DNA of 14,982 bases. Source: Actinomycetota bacterium. GTDB taxonomy: Bacteria; Actinomycetota; Thermoleophilia; Gaiellales; Gaiellaceae. Below are positions 6,919 through 13,901 of this stretch, piece after piece. The notes beneath the pieces are model-generated. The model saw only the letters and a list, made by a program, of their open reading frames with translations. It did no database searches and had not been told where the DNA came from. Both the position numbers and the translations under genes were made by a program. The stretch spans positions 1-14,982 of the forward strand of contig JACCYG010000072.1 in assembly GCA_013696595.1 (NCBI GenBank). Reading direction: 5' to 3'. The first letter of the stretch is position 1; each line of letters begins with the position of its first letter.

Positions 6919-7857
6919 ATGCGAACGATGCGCGCCTTCCGTCTTCGGCGGCTCGTCTGGCGAGCCCGTCGCAACGTCCCGCGCGTGGCACAGCCGCTGT
7001 CGGCTCTCCTGCCCGGATTCCCCGCGCCCCGGAAGCCGATCCTACTGATCGGCTGTCCGCGCTCGGGAACGAGCGTCTTGCTCCAGACGTTCCTCGAAAG
7101 CCGCGAGCTTCGCTCGATCCAGAGCGAGGGCCACGTCCTCTGGGACGCGTATCACCATCCTCGCGACCGCGGCTGGGACTCGGACGCGCTCCGTGCCGCG
7201 GACGTGCTCGAGCGCGAGCGGGAGTACATCTACTGCGCGATCCGGCTTTTCGTCCAAGGACGGCGATTCATCGACAAGACCCCCGCGAACTGCCTGCGCG
7301 TCCCTTACCTGGACGCGCTCTTTCCCGACGCGACGTTCGTCTTCCTGCGCCGGCGCGCGGCCGAAAACGTGAGCTCCCTGATCGAAGGCTGGCGCGCACG
7401 ACCTCGGTTCGTGAAGTACAGCCTCCCCGAGCGGTTCGAAGGGCTCGGCGCGCTCAACGGCAATCTTTGGAGCTTCGTGCTCGTTCCAGGCTGGCGCGAC
7501 CTGCGCTCGGCGTCGCTCGAGGAGATCTGCGCCCGGCAGTACGTCGCCTGCAACGAGGCCGCGCTCGCGGCCCGCGGCGCAGTCGACGGCTCCCGGTGGA
7601 TCGATGTCGCGTATGAAGACCTCGTGCGGTCTCCGGTCGAGGAGATCTCCCGGCTTTTCGAACGCCTCGGCCTCGAGCTCACCGACGCGGTGGCGAACCG
7701 CGCCGCCGCGCTTCACCGAACGTCTGGGCCCACGGCGATCACGGCTCCGAGGCCGGACAAGTGGCGCGAGCAGAACCGCGCGGAGATCGAGCGCATCCTC
7801 CCGCTCGTCGCAGAGACCGAGCGCCGTCTCGGGTACGAGCCGGCAGCGGGCGCCTGA
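6919..7857 (+). CDS. Sulfotransferase (Sulfotransferase_3-like)
   Basis: PAPS-dependent sulfotransferase homologue, 312 aa. The 5'-phosphosulfate loop GCPRSGTS is at residues 45-52 (IGCPRSGTSVLLQ). FIDKTPANCLRVPYLDALFPDA (about 117-138) is typical of the Sulfotransferase_3 group, and FVFLRRRAAENVSSLIEGW supplies the 3'-phosphate-binding Arg and Ser. The basic N-terminus (1-40) is not a clear signal peptide, so cytoplasmic action is expected, probably on a lipid-linked or nucleotide-linked glycan precursor. ATG 6919 is used; ATG 6928 is an alternative, and neither has a visible ribosome binding site. It follows the wzy-like gene by 15 nt, and its stop is 3 nt from the convergent stop of the PQQ-like lipoprotein gene. 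Some members of this family act on other acceptors, so sulfation of polysaccharide is inference from context. Confidence 0.88.
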   Translation: MRTMRAFRLRRLVWRARRNVPRVAQPLSALLPGFPAPRKPILLIGCPRSGTSVLLQTFLESRELRSIQSEGHVLWDAYHHPRDRGWDSDALRAADVLEREREYIYCAIRLFVQGRRFIDKTPANCLRVPYLDALFPDATFVFLRRRAAENVSSLIEGWRARPRFVKYSLPERFEGLGALNGNLWSFVLVPGWRDLRSASLEEICARQYVACNEAALAARGAVDGSRWIDVAYEDLVRSPVEEISRLFERLGLELTDAVANRAAALHRTSGPTAITAPRPDKWREQNRAEIERILPLVAETERRLGYEPAAGA

Positions 7858-7860
7858 CTT

Positions 7861-9285
7861 TTACCGCCGGCGCTTCGGCTCGACCGCGTAAAGGCCGCTG
7901 CGGCCGTGCATGAGGAGACGCACGCCGTTGCCGGAGACCGGGACGTACTTTCCGTGTGGGAACGTCCACTTCGTGCGGCCGGTGCGCCAGTGCCAGCCTT
8001 TGATCTCGCCCTCGAGGCTCCCCGCATACACAACACCGGCCACGATGATGATCGCACCGGAGACGCGGCCTCTGATGCTCCGCCTCCAGAGGATCCGCCC
8101 CGACCGCGCGTCGGCGCAATAGACGAGCCCTGCGTACGTCCCGAAGTAGACGCGGCCGCGATAGTAGGCGGGTGAGGAGTAGAGGTACACGCCGACCGGA
8201 ATCCGCCAGAGGAGCGCCCCCGTCCGCGCAGAGAGCGCCGACAGGCCCGAGAAGACGGAGGGCGCAAAGACGCGGTTGTCCGCGACCGCCACGGTCCCGT
8301 AAACGCGCGAGCCCGCACTCCCCGTCCAGAGGCGCCGGCCCGAACGCACGTCGAGGGCGAACACGCGCCCGCTGTAGTCGCCGAAGTACAGGCGCCGACC
8401 GCGGAGCGCCGGGCTCGACGTGATCTTGACGCCGCCGGAGAAGACCCAGCGTGGCTTCCGCCGTCGGAGATCGAGCGCATACATCCTCCCGGCTTTGTCG
8501 CCGAAGTAGACGATCCCGTTCGCGATGACGGGAGAGGACTCGGCTGCCGCGGTGTCGTACCTCCACCGGACCTTGCCCGTGTCCATGCGGACGAGGCTGA
8601 TACGCCCGGGCACCTTCGAGGTTACGACCAGGTTCCGACGCCGCGGATCGACCGCGGGCGAGGACGCGATCGTCGTCTCGATCTGCCGCCGCCAGAGGAT
8701 GCGGCCGTTTCGCATCGAGAGGGCGGTCACGTAGCCGCGAAAGTTGTTGACGTAGGCAACGCCCTCCCACACCACAGCGGGGAACTCGAGGAGCGAACGC
8801 AGCCGTTGCTTCCATACGACGCGAAAGGGAGGACGCAGAGTGATCGCGGGATGAGCCTGTGTCCGGGCGGGTGTCGCGCCGTAGAGCGGCCACTGGAGCG
8901 CGGGCCGCCAGATCGGGACGCTCTGATGAAGACGCTTGCGGAAGTTGACGCGTACGACGCGCGAGCCGTACGACGGCGCCGAAACGGTCACGCGAAGCTC
9001 CTTGCGCTTCCCGATCCTGAGGCGGACGACGCCCCGCAGGCTCGTGCGATGCGGGCGGCCGGCGACCTTGACCGATGCGCCGCGGACCGGCTTTGCGCTG
9101 TCGCCGTCGACGACGCGGATCCTCGCGTCGAAACCTACCGGCGGAGCAGATGCGGTGGTGGTGTGGACATCCTGCGTCGACGTCGAGGCGGCGACGGTTT
9201 CGTTGCTCGACTCCGAACCGCTGCATCCCGCTCCGGCGAGCGACAACGCAGCGGCTAAGGCGACGGGAAGTAGGCGGCGATGCAA
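7861..9285 (-). CDS. PQQ-like beta-propeller lipoprotein with N-terminal Ig-like domain
   Basis: Predicted exported lipoprotein, 474 aa. The signal peptide has lipobox LAGAGC (Cys21), followed by a Ser/Thr-rich linker (22-50). Residues about 52-118 (ARIRVVDGDSAKPVRGASVKV onward) look like a carboxypeptidase-regulatory/PEGA-type beta-sandwich. Residues about 150-474 hold about eight PQQ-type propeller repeats of about 40 residues, with patterns such as VYFGDKAGRMYALD, TGKVRWRY and SSPA. No dehydrogenase domain is present, so PQQ binding is not implied; BamB-like scaffolding or glycan binding is more plausible. The start is TTG at 9285, the only start that yields the intact signal peptide. GAGGG lies 11 nt upstream (minus strand of 9297-9301), a weak ribosome binding site. 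It lies 65 nt downstream of the methyltransferase on the same strand. Function unknown; placement suggests a role in export or surface attachment of the polysaccharide. Confidence 0.9.
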   Translation of the reverse strand: MHRRLLPVALAAALSLAGAGCSGSESSNETVAASTSTQDVHTTTASAPPVGFDARIRVVDGDSAKPVRGASVKVAGRPHRTSLRGVVRLRIGKRKELRVTVSAPSYGSRVVRVNFRKRLHQSVPIWRPALQWPLYGATPARTQAHPAITLRPPFRVVWKQRLRSLLEFPAVVWEGVAYVNNFRGYVTALSMRNGRILWRRQIETTIASSPAVDPRRRNLVVTSKVPGRISLVRMDTGKVRWRYDTAAAESSPVIANGIVYFGDKAGRMYALDLRRRKPRWVFSGGVKITSSPALRGRRLYFGDYSGRVFALDVRSGRRLWTGSAGSRVYGTVAVADNRVFAPSVFSGLSALSARTGALLWRIPVGVYLYSSPAYYRGRVYFGTYAGLVYCADARSGRILWRRSIRGRVSGAIIIVAGVVYAGSLEGEIKGWHWRTGRTKWTFPHGKYVPVSGNGVRLLMHGRSGLYAVEPKRRR

Positions 9286-9350
9286 AGGAAAAGTGTCCCT
9301 CGGAGACGGATACGGTCGAGCCTAGCGGCCCCGAGTGACGATCCGATTGT

Positions 9351-10042
9351 TCAGGCTGGCTTGCGCAGCAACACGACGTTTGAGTGGTTCAGGGTCTTCC
9401 GGTCGTGCTCCACCAACTCGAAGGCGTGTCCCTTCACGAATCCCTCCATCTGCGGCGCGTTCATGTCCGAAAAGAGCTCTATGCGCTCCCGCCTGGCGAA
9501 GTACTTCTTCGTGCGGTCCCCGTACTGAATCGAGGCAACGCTCCCGGGCCGCAGGACACGGCGGATCTCTCCGAGATATTCGTCGATGCCCTCTGGATCG
9601 ATGTGCACGAAGGTCCCAAAGGAGAAGACGAAGTCGACGGAATCGTTCTCGACGTCGGGAATCTCGTAGCCGGGCGTCTCGACGAACCGAAACTTGTGGG
9701 CGCTCTCTGGAAAGCGTTTCTCGAGGTAGGGAAAGAAGTCGCTGTTCAGCTCGACCACGATCACCTCGTGCGCGGGAAGCAAGTATCGCGTCCAGCGCCC
9801 GCCACCGGACCCGATCTCGAGCGCGACCGTCTCCGGAGTGACGAACCGCTCGAGATACCGCTTCCGCACCTTCGCGAGGTTGCCGGGAACGCGGTCGCCG
9901 TGGCGCGCAGCCGCCGCCACAAGTAGCGTAAACCCGTCACCGACGGGTCGCCCCAGCGGTCGCCGTAATGGGGTTGGCCTGGCCGCTTGAGAAAGCGGTT
10001 CAGGCTGACGCCCCACTCCTTGTTCCAGGTCGCCGTCGGCAC
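9351..10042 (-). pseudogene. SAM-dependent methyltransferase, apparently frameshifted near 9885
   Basis: Class I methyltransferase. The main part (stop 9351, open to 10016) contains SAM motif I ALEIGSGGGRWTRYL, then VVELNSDFF, FVFSFGTFVHID and RRVLRPGSVASIQYG. Upstream of about 9890 this frame gives nonsense, whereas the next frame gives WNKEWGVSLNRF and HYGDRWGDPSVTGLRYL, which look like the normal N-terminus of this methyltransferase type. Restoring one base, for example in the run GGG at 9885-9887, joins the two as AFPGNLAKVRKRYLERF. The repaired gene has 230 codons from GTG 10042, which follows a TATTCT box by 9 nt. Causes could be a sequencing error, a true inactivating deletion, or translational frameshifting; no classic slippery heptamer is seen. 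It would probably O-methylate a sugar, but the substrate is inferred only from context. If the frame is taken as is, a short protein could start within 9351-10016. Confidence 0.75.
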
Positions 10043-10051
10043 GAGCGCGAA

Positions 10052-10057
10052 AGAATA
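10052..10057 (-). promoter_or_regulatory. Putative -10 box (TATTCT) of the methyltransferase gene
   Basis: TATTCT on the minus strand lies 9 nt before the proposed GTG at 10042. It supports that start, and hence the frameshift reading. No Shine-Dalgarno and no clear -35 hexamer are visible. It is divergent from the TACGAT box of the acyltransferase gene 72 nt away. Confidence 0.4.
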
Positions 10058-10129
10058 GTCACTCGTGCGCCGACCCGTCGCTCCACACCGGGCGCGCACA
10101 ACCGGCGCGAACGCCTGTCGCCGGGCCGC

Positions 10130-10135
10130 TACGAT
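10130..10135 (+). promoter_or_regulatory. Putative -10 box (TACGAT) of the NeuD-like gene
   Basis: TACGAT ends 7 nt before the GTG start at 10143, the same arrangement as at rmlA, rmlB and the wzy-like gene. There is no ribosome binding site between box and start, so a leaderless transcript is inferred. Confidence 0.45.
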
Positions 10136-10142
10136 CGACGCT

Positions 10143-10820
10143 GTGCCAGGCCGCCGACAGCGGATCCGGATCGTCGGCGTGGGTGCCGGAACGCACGCGA
10201 AGTCGGTGCTCGAGGCCATTTACTCGGCGGGCATCTACGAAGCCGAGGCCCTCGTCGACGATGACCCCGATCGGGGCGGCGGCGAGGTGCTCGGTGTTCC
10301 AGTCGTCTCAGACACGGCAGCGCTCGGCCACTTCCGCGACGAGGGAATCCACCACGCCTTCGTCGGTGTCGGAGGAACTCGCACGAGCGAGCCCCGCCGG
10401 CTTGTCTTCGAGCGGCTGCACGAGGCCGATTTCGAGCTGCCCCCGATCGTCCATCCCGCGGCAAGCCTCTCTTCGCGGTCGGAGGTCGGTGCAGGCGTGC
10501 AGATTCTCGCGCTCGCCGCCGTGAACGCGGACGCCGGGCTCGCGGACGGCGTCATCGTGAACACAGGCGCGATCGTCGAGCATGACTGTCGGATCGGCGC
10601 CCATGCTCACATCGCACCGGGCGCTCGCCTCGCTGGCCTCGTTACCGTGGGCGCCGGCGCCCACATTGGAATCGGCGCTGTCGTGATCGAGGGGGTCCGC
10701 ATTGGTGCGAGCGCCGTAGTCGGCGCCGGTGCCGTCGTCATTCGGGACGTTGAGGACGGTGCGCTCGTGGGCGGGGTGCCGGCGCGGCCGCTTCGGACGA
10801 ACGTCGCTCCGGCGAGCTAG
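10143..10820 (+). CDS. NeuD/PglD-like sugar O- or N-acyltransferase
   Basis: Trimeric left-handed beta-helix acyltransferase of the NeuD/PglD family, 225 aa. The N-terminal Rossmann-like nucleotide-sugar domain (1-100) contains IVGVGAGTHAKSV. The hexapeptide-repeat domain follows (about 100-215), with catalytic-type His147 in NTGAIVEHDCRIG, then HIAPGARLAG and IGIGAVVIEGVRIG. The C-terminal GALVGGVPARPLR is the usual end. Members acetylate UDP-4-amino sugars or sialic acid; no aminotransferase is present here, so the acceptor is unknown. GTG 10143 is chosen because a TACGAT box lies 7 nt upstream and it gives a family-like N-terminus; the frame is open further upstream to 10065 without similarity. 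Its stop shares a CTAG palindrome with the convergent sugar-phosphate transferase gene. Confidence 0.92.
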   Translation: MPGRRQRIRIVGVGAGTHAKSVLEAIYSAGIYEAEALVDDDPDRGGGEVLGVPVVSDTAALGHFRDEGIHHAFVGVGGTRTSEPRRLVFERLHEADFELPPIVHPAASLSSRSEVGAGVQILALAAVNADAGLADGVIVNTGAIVEHDCRIGAHAHIAPGARLAGLVTVGAGAHIGIGAVVIEGVRIGASAVVGAGAVVIRDVEDGALVGGVPARPLRTNVAPAS

Positions 10821-11428
10821 ACGGCCTCGCCCCAATCCGCCCGGGCCTCGTTGTAGATCTTGCTCGGGCGAAAGAGAACCGGCACCGTCCGTAGGAGTAT
10901 CCTCGCGTCGAGTATGAGCGAGCGGTGGTCGACGTACCAGACGTCGAGCTCAATCCGCTCTTGCCACGTGAGCTCGTTGCGACCGGAAACCTGCGCCCAC
11001 CCCGTGATTCCCGGGCGCACCTCGAGTCGCCTCCGTTGAAACGCGGTGTACTGGTCGACCTGGTAACGAAGGGTGGGCCGCGGTCCGACGATGCTCATGT
11101 CGCCGAGGAAAACGTTCGCGAGCTGCGGCAGCTCGTCGAGCGACCATCTGCGGATAAACACTCCGACGCGCGTGATGCGCGGATCGCTCTCTGCGACGAG
11201 CCACCCAGCGCCCATCGTGTGCGCTTTGTCCACCATCGTCCTGAATTTGAACATCGGGAAGTCGCGGCCGTTCCGGCCGACCCGGGCCTGGCGAAGGATG
11301 ACGGGGCCCTGCGTTTCGAGCCGGATCGCGACGGCTAGGCCGGCGAGAAGCGGCGCGGTGACGACGAGACCGGCGAAGGACAAGACAAGGTCGATCGCGC
11401 GCTTGGTGGAGTCGTAGCCGCTGCTCAC
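10817..11428 (-). CDS. PglC-like undecaprenyl-phosphate sugar-1-phosphate transferase
   Basis: Small monotopic phosphoglycosyl transferase (bacterial sugar transferase family), 203 aa. It starts glycan assembly by moving a sugar-1-phosphate from a nucleotide sugar onto undecaprenyl phosphate at the cytoplasmic face. Seen: KRAIDLVLSFAG with a Pro26-containing re-entrant hydrophobic helix (about 11-35), RQARVGRNGRDFPMFKFRTM (46-65), catalytic Asp98-Glu99 in SLDELPQLANVFLGDMSIVGPRP, and RPGITGWAQVSGR. It lacks the extra N-terminal membrane domain of WbaP/WcaJ. GTG 11428 is preferred: it gives a 4-nt GTGA overlap with the GT2 stop and has GGAGAG 4 nt upstream. An ATG at 11452 would add 8 residues. 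It is last in the minus-strand operon. Confidence 0.94.
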   Translation of the reverse strand: MSSGYDSTKRAIDLVLSFAGLVVTAPLLAGLAVAIRLETQGPVILRQARVGRNGRDFPMFKFRTMVDKAHTMGAGWLVAESDPRITRVGVFIRRWSLDELPQLANVFLGDMSIVGPRPTLRYQVDQYTAFQRRRLEVRPGITGWAQVSGRNELTWQERIELDVWYVDHRSLILDARILLRTVPVLFRPSKIYNEARADWGEAV

Positions 11429-12558
11429 TCTTCTCTCCGAGCGGGGCGCCATGCGGCAACGGGGCCGCGTGCGAGCACCCGTACGAGCCCGGCAACGGAC
11501 GACGCTGTCACGACCGCGTAATACCAGCTCGCCCGTGCGAGCGGGACGCGCCCATGGTCGCGCCGACCCGCGAGCGCAAGCGCGGCAAATCCGAGCTGAG
11601 CCGCGAGAAGGGCCCGCGCGGCGGGCTCGCGCCGGGCGAGCGCAGCGGTCGCTCCGAAAAGGACCAGGTGGAGAGGGCCGCTCGAATAACGAAGCAGGCG
11701 ATGGGAGACGAGCGCGGCATAGAAAAGCGGCGGCTGGCGGCGCGGGTTCAGCATTCCGCCCCGTAGCACTTCCCACCACGCCTGCGAAAACATCCGCACC
11801 TTGCGCGGCCACTCCGCCTGGGTCGTCGACATCGCTTGCTCGCAGGCAACGGCAGCAGGCTCGTAAACCGACCGCAGGCCGCGGCGGCGCAGTCGAAAGG
11901 GAAGTCCGAGATCGTGGCTGTGCTCGGGTCCAAGCCTGAGGAAAGCGGTGCGGGGAATCGCGTAGATACCGCCGTTCCCCGCCGTGATCGACCCGCAGGC
12001 CGATTCCTGCTCTCGGAGCCAAAGCTCGAAGCGCCAGTAGAGACCCTCGAGACTGTCTCCATGTCGCGCCTCGAGCCTGACGCGGCCGCAGACATAGCCG
12101 ACCTCAGGGTCGGATAGGTCACGCGTCAGGAGGCGAAGAGCGTCAGCCTGCCACAGCGAATTCGCGTCCGAGAAGGCGATCACCTCGCCCTTCGTCGCTT
12201 CGACGGCCGCGGTCTGTGCGGCCAGCTTCCCGATCCGAGGGAGGCGGAGAAGCCGGATTCCTTCGCTCTCGAAACGCTCGACGATCGAGTCCGTCCTATC
12301 GACCGAACCGTCGGACGCGACGACGATCTCGAGCCGCTCGCGCGGATAGTCGAGCCGAAGCGCGTTCCGTAGCCGCTCCTCGATCACAGCCTCCTCGTTG
12401 TGAGCGGCGATTACGAGCGCCACCTCCGGGACAAACTCGCCGCGCCGCGGCGCGTACCGCCGCACGCGCGCGACTGCGGCCGCGGCGAGCGGGTAGCCCG
12501 CATGCGTCCAGGCGATGAGCCCGAGTGACCCCCACATCAAGGACCGAAGCATGGTCAT
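11425..12558 (-). CDS. GT2-family membrane glycosyltransferase
   Basis: Processive-type family 2 glycosyltransferase, 377 aa. An N-terminal hydrophobic segment (about 5-30) precedes the GT-A domain: ALVIAAHNEE (47-56), VVASDGSVDRT (79-89), FSDAN with metal-binding Asp131, and AGNGGIYAIPR (193-203). HDLGLPFRLRRRG holds the likely catalytic base Asp216, with HD in place of the usual ED; QAEWPRKVRM (247-256) corresponds to the QxxRW-type acceptor motif. The C-terminal half has several membrane helices (about 275-370). It likely adds a sugar to the lipid-linked chain, or acts as a polymerising transferase; donor and linkage are unknown. ATG 12558 is 27 nt after the GT4 gene stop, with GGGAGG 13 nt upstream (longer than ideal spacing). 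Its TGA overlaps the PglC-like GTG. Confidence 0.92.
   Translation of the reverse strand: MTMLRSLMWGSLGLIAWTHAGYPLAAAAVARVRRYAPRRGEFVPEVALVIAAHNEEAVIEERLRNALRLDYPRERLEIVVASDGSVDRTDSIVERFESEGIRLLRLPRIGKLAAQTAAVEATKGEVIAFSDANSLWQADALRLLTRDLSDPEVGYVCGRVRLEARHGDSLEGLYWRFELWLREQESACGSITAGNGGIYAIPRTAFLRLGPEHSHDLGLPFRLRRRGLRSVYEPAAVACEQAMSTTQAEWPRKVRMFSQAWWEVLRGGMLNPRRQPPLFYAALVSHRLLRYSSGPLHLVLFGATAALARREPAARALLAAQLGFAALALAGRRDHGRVPLARASWYYAVVTASSVAGLVRVLARGPVAAWRPARREE
11433..11438 (-). promoter_or_regulatory. Ribosome binding site deciding the PglC-like start
   Basis: GGAGAG on the minus strand sits 4 nt before GTG 11428, inside the end of the GT2 gene. It is one of the few clear Shine-Dalgarno matches in the window and is at an internal operon junction, which favours GTG 11428 over ATG 11452. 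Confidence 0.55.
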
Positions 12559-12585
12559 GGCTGCACGTGCGCCTCCCGAACGCGC

Positions 12586-13851
12586 TCAGCGATGTTCGCG
12601 GGGCTCGGCGAGGCTCCGCCGGCTCTCCGTGCGTGTGGACGCCGACGTACGCCGCCCCCGGCCCGAACGTTCGTCCACGAGCTCCTCGAAGACCCGCTCC
12701 CAGCGGGCGGCGATCACCGCCATGTCATAGTGCATCGACTTCTCGAGCGCCGCCGCTCCGAAGGACGGTCGGCGATCCTCGCCGACCTCGATCATCTCGA
12801 TGATCGCCGCAGCGAGCCCGTCGATGTCGCCGTCTGGGACGAGGAGGCCGTCCTTGCCATGCGTGATCAGATCGCGCGGACCGTTCGGGCAATCGAAGCT
12901 TACGATCGGCAGGCCGCATCGCATCGCCTCGAGCAGGACCATCGGGAAGCCCTCGAACCGCGAACACAGCACGTAGAAGGCTCCTTCGGCCATCTTGCGA
13001 GGGAGCTCGTCCGTGTACCCCGCGAGGCGCGCGCTGTCACCGACGCCAGACTCTTCGATCTGATCCTGGAGTCTTCTACGCAGCTTGCCGCCGCCGAAGA
13101 TCCGCAACTCCCAATCGGGATGTCTGCTCGCGACCTGCGGCCAGGCCGCGATCAGGCGGTCGAATCCTTTCTGAGGAGTGAGGCGACCGGCCGCGACGAC
13201 GATCCTGCTCGTGTTCGACGAGCGAACGCCGCCGACATCCGGGACACCGTTCGGGATGCAGATCACGCGTCCCCGCGGGCCAAGAACCTCGCGAAAGGCG
13301 GTCGCGTCGCCCTCCGTCAACGTCGAATAGATATCGAGCCGCGGGTAGTGGCGCCGGAACGCCGAGCGAAGCTCCTTGCCGTACTTGGTCATGTTCAGGT
13401 GCTCTTGGCCGACCCGGATCACGGATGGGCGGGCGAAGCGCGCGATCGCGAGGTTGAGGCCCGCCCGGGTGCCAACGAGGATGCCGTCGTCCACCGACCG
13501 GAGGTACGGAAAGAGGCGCAAGTCGGTGAAAAGATTGAAGTTCTTGTACCGGAAGTCGTTGGGATGGATCAACCGGCTCGGCCTTTGCCGCGCCCAGATC
13601 TTGATCTTGCCCTTGGTCCGGCCAACGAGACCACGGCGTTTTCGATCGGCACGCTGCGCTCGAGCCGACCGGTCGACGAGTGCTCGCAGGCTCACCCCGG
13701 CCGGAACCGGAAAGGCGGGGACGTCGGTGTGCTTCTGCACGCTGACGATCTCCACGTCATGCCGCTCGGCGAGCGCGCCGGCCAAGTTATACGTCGCCTT
13801 GATCGTCCCGCCGACACCGTAGGCGTTGGTGATGAGAAAGCGGATCTTCAC
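12586..13851 (-). CDS. GT4-family glycosyltransferase
   Basis: Retaining GT-B glycosyltransferase of family 4, 421 aa, cytoplasmic. The N-terminal acceptor domain opens with MKIRFLITNAYGVGGTIKAT, whose GG turn is typical. The C-terminal donor domain has VVAAGRLTPQKGFDRLI (218-234) and the ExxxxxxxE motif with Glu300 and Glu308 in SRFEGFPMVLLEAMRCGLP. The region resembles teichoic-acid/capsule-type transferases (LTPQKGFDRLI, CPNGPRDLI). The last 25 residues are Arg/Ser-rich, probably disordered. The GTG start at 13851 has only GAGAG 4 nt upstream. It follows the sulfotransferase stop by 50 nt in the same direction and is probably co-transcribed with it. Sugar donor unknown; dTDP-rhamnose from the nearby operon is only one possibility. 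Confidence 0.93.
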   Translation of the reverse strand: MKIRFLITNAYGVGGTIKATYNLAGALAERHDVEIVSVQKHTDVPAFPVPAGVSLRALVDRSARAQRADRKRRGLVGRTKGKIKIWARQRPSRLIHPNDFRYKNFNLFTDLRLFPYLRSVDDGILVGTRAGLNLAIARFARPSVIRVGQEHLNMTKYGKELRSAFRRHYPRLDIYSTLTEGDATAFREVLGPRGRVICIPNGVPDVGGVRSSNTSRIVVAAGRLTPQKGFDRLIAAWPQVASRHPDWELRIFGGGKLRRRLQDQIEESGVGDSARLAGYTDELPRKMAEGAFYVLCSRFEGFPMVLLEAMRCGLPIVSFDCPNGPRDLITHGKDGLLVPDGDIDGLAAAIIEMIEVGEDRRPSFGAAALEKSMHYDMAVIAARWERVFEELVDERSGRGRRTSASTRTESRRSLAEPREHR

Positions 13852-13901
13852 GTATCTCTCGGTAGCGGATCTCGCGGCCGGCGGCGGCAGCCCGAGGGCC
13901 T

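Noticed and set aside
6189..7616. 475-codon plus-strand frame spanning the wzy-like and sulfotransferase genes
   Set aside because: Low-complexity Arg/Pro/Ala translation overlapping two well-supported genes in another frame; a shadow.
9870..9910. Programmed ribosomal frameshift in the methyltransferase
   Set aside because: No X-XXY-YYZ slippery heptamer or obvious downstream structure is visible; an indel is the simpler explanation.
9761..10219. Independent 152-aa protein on the minus strand at the methyltransferase 5' end
   Set aside because: Only its middle part looks protein-like, and that part fits as the missing N-terminus of the methyltransferase, so it is treated as part of a frameshifted gene.
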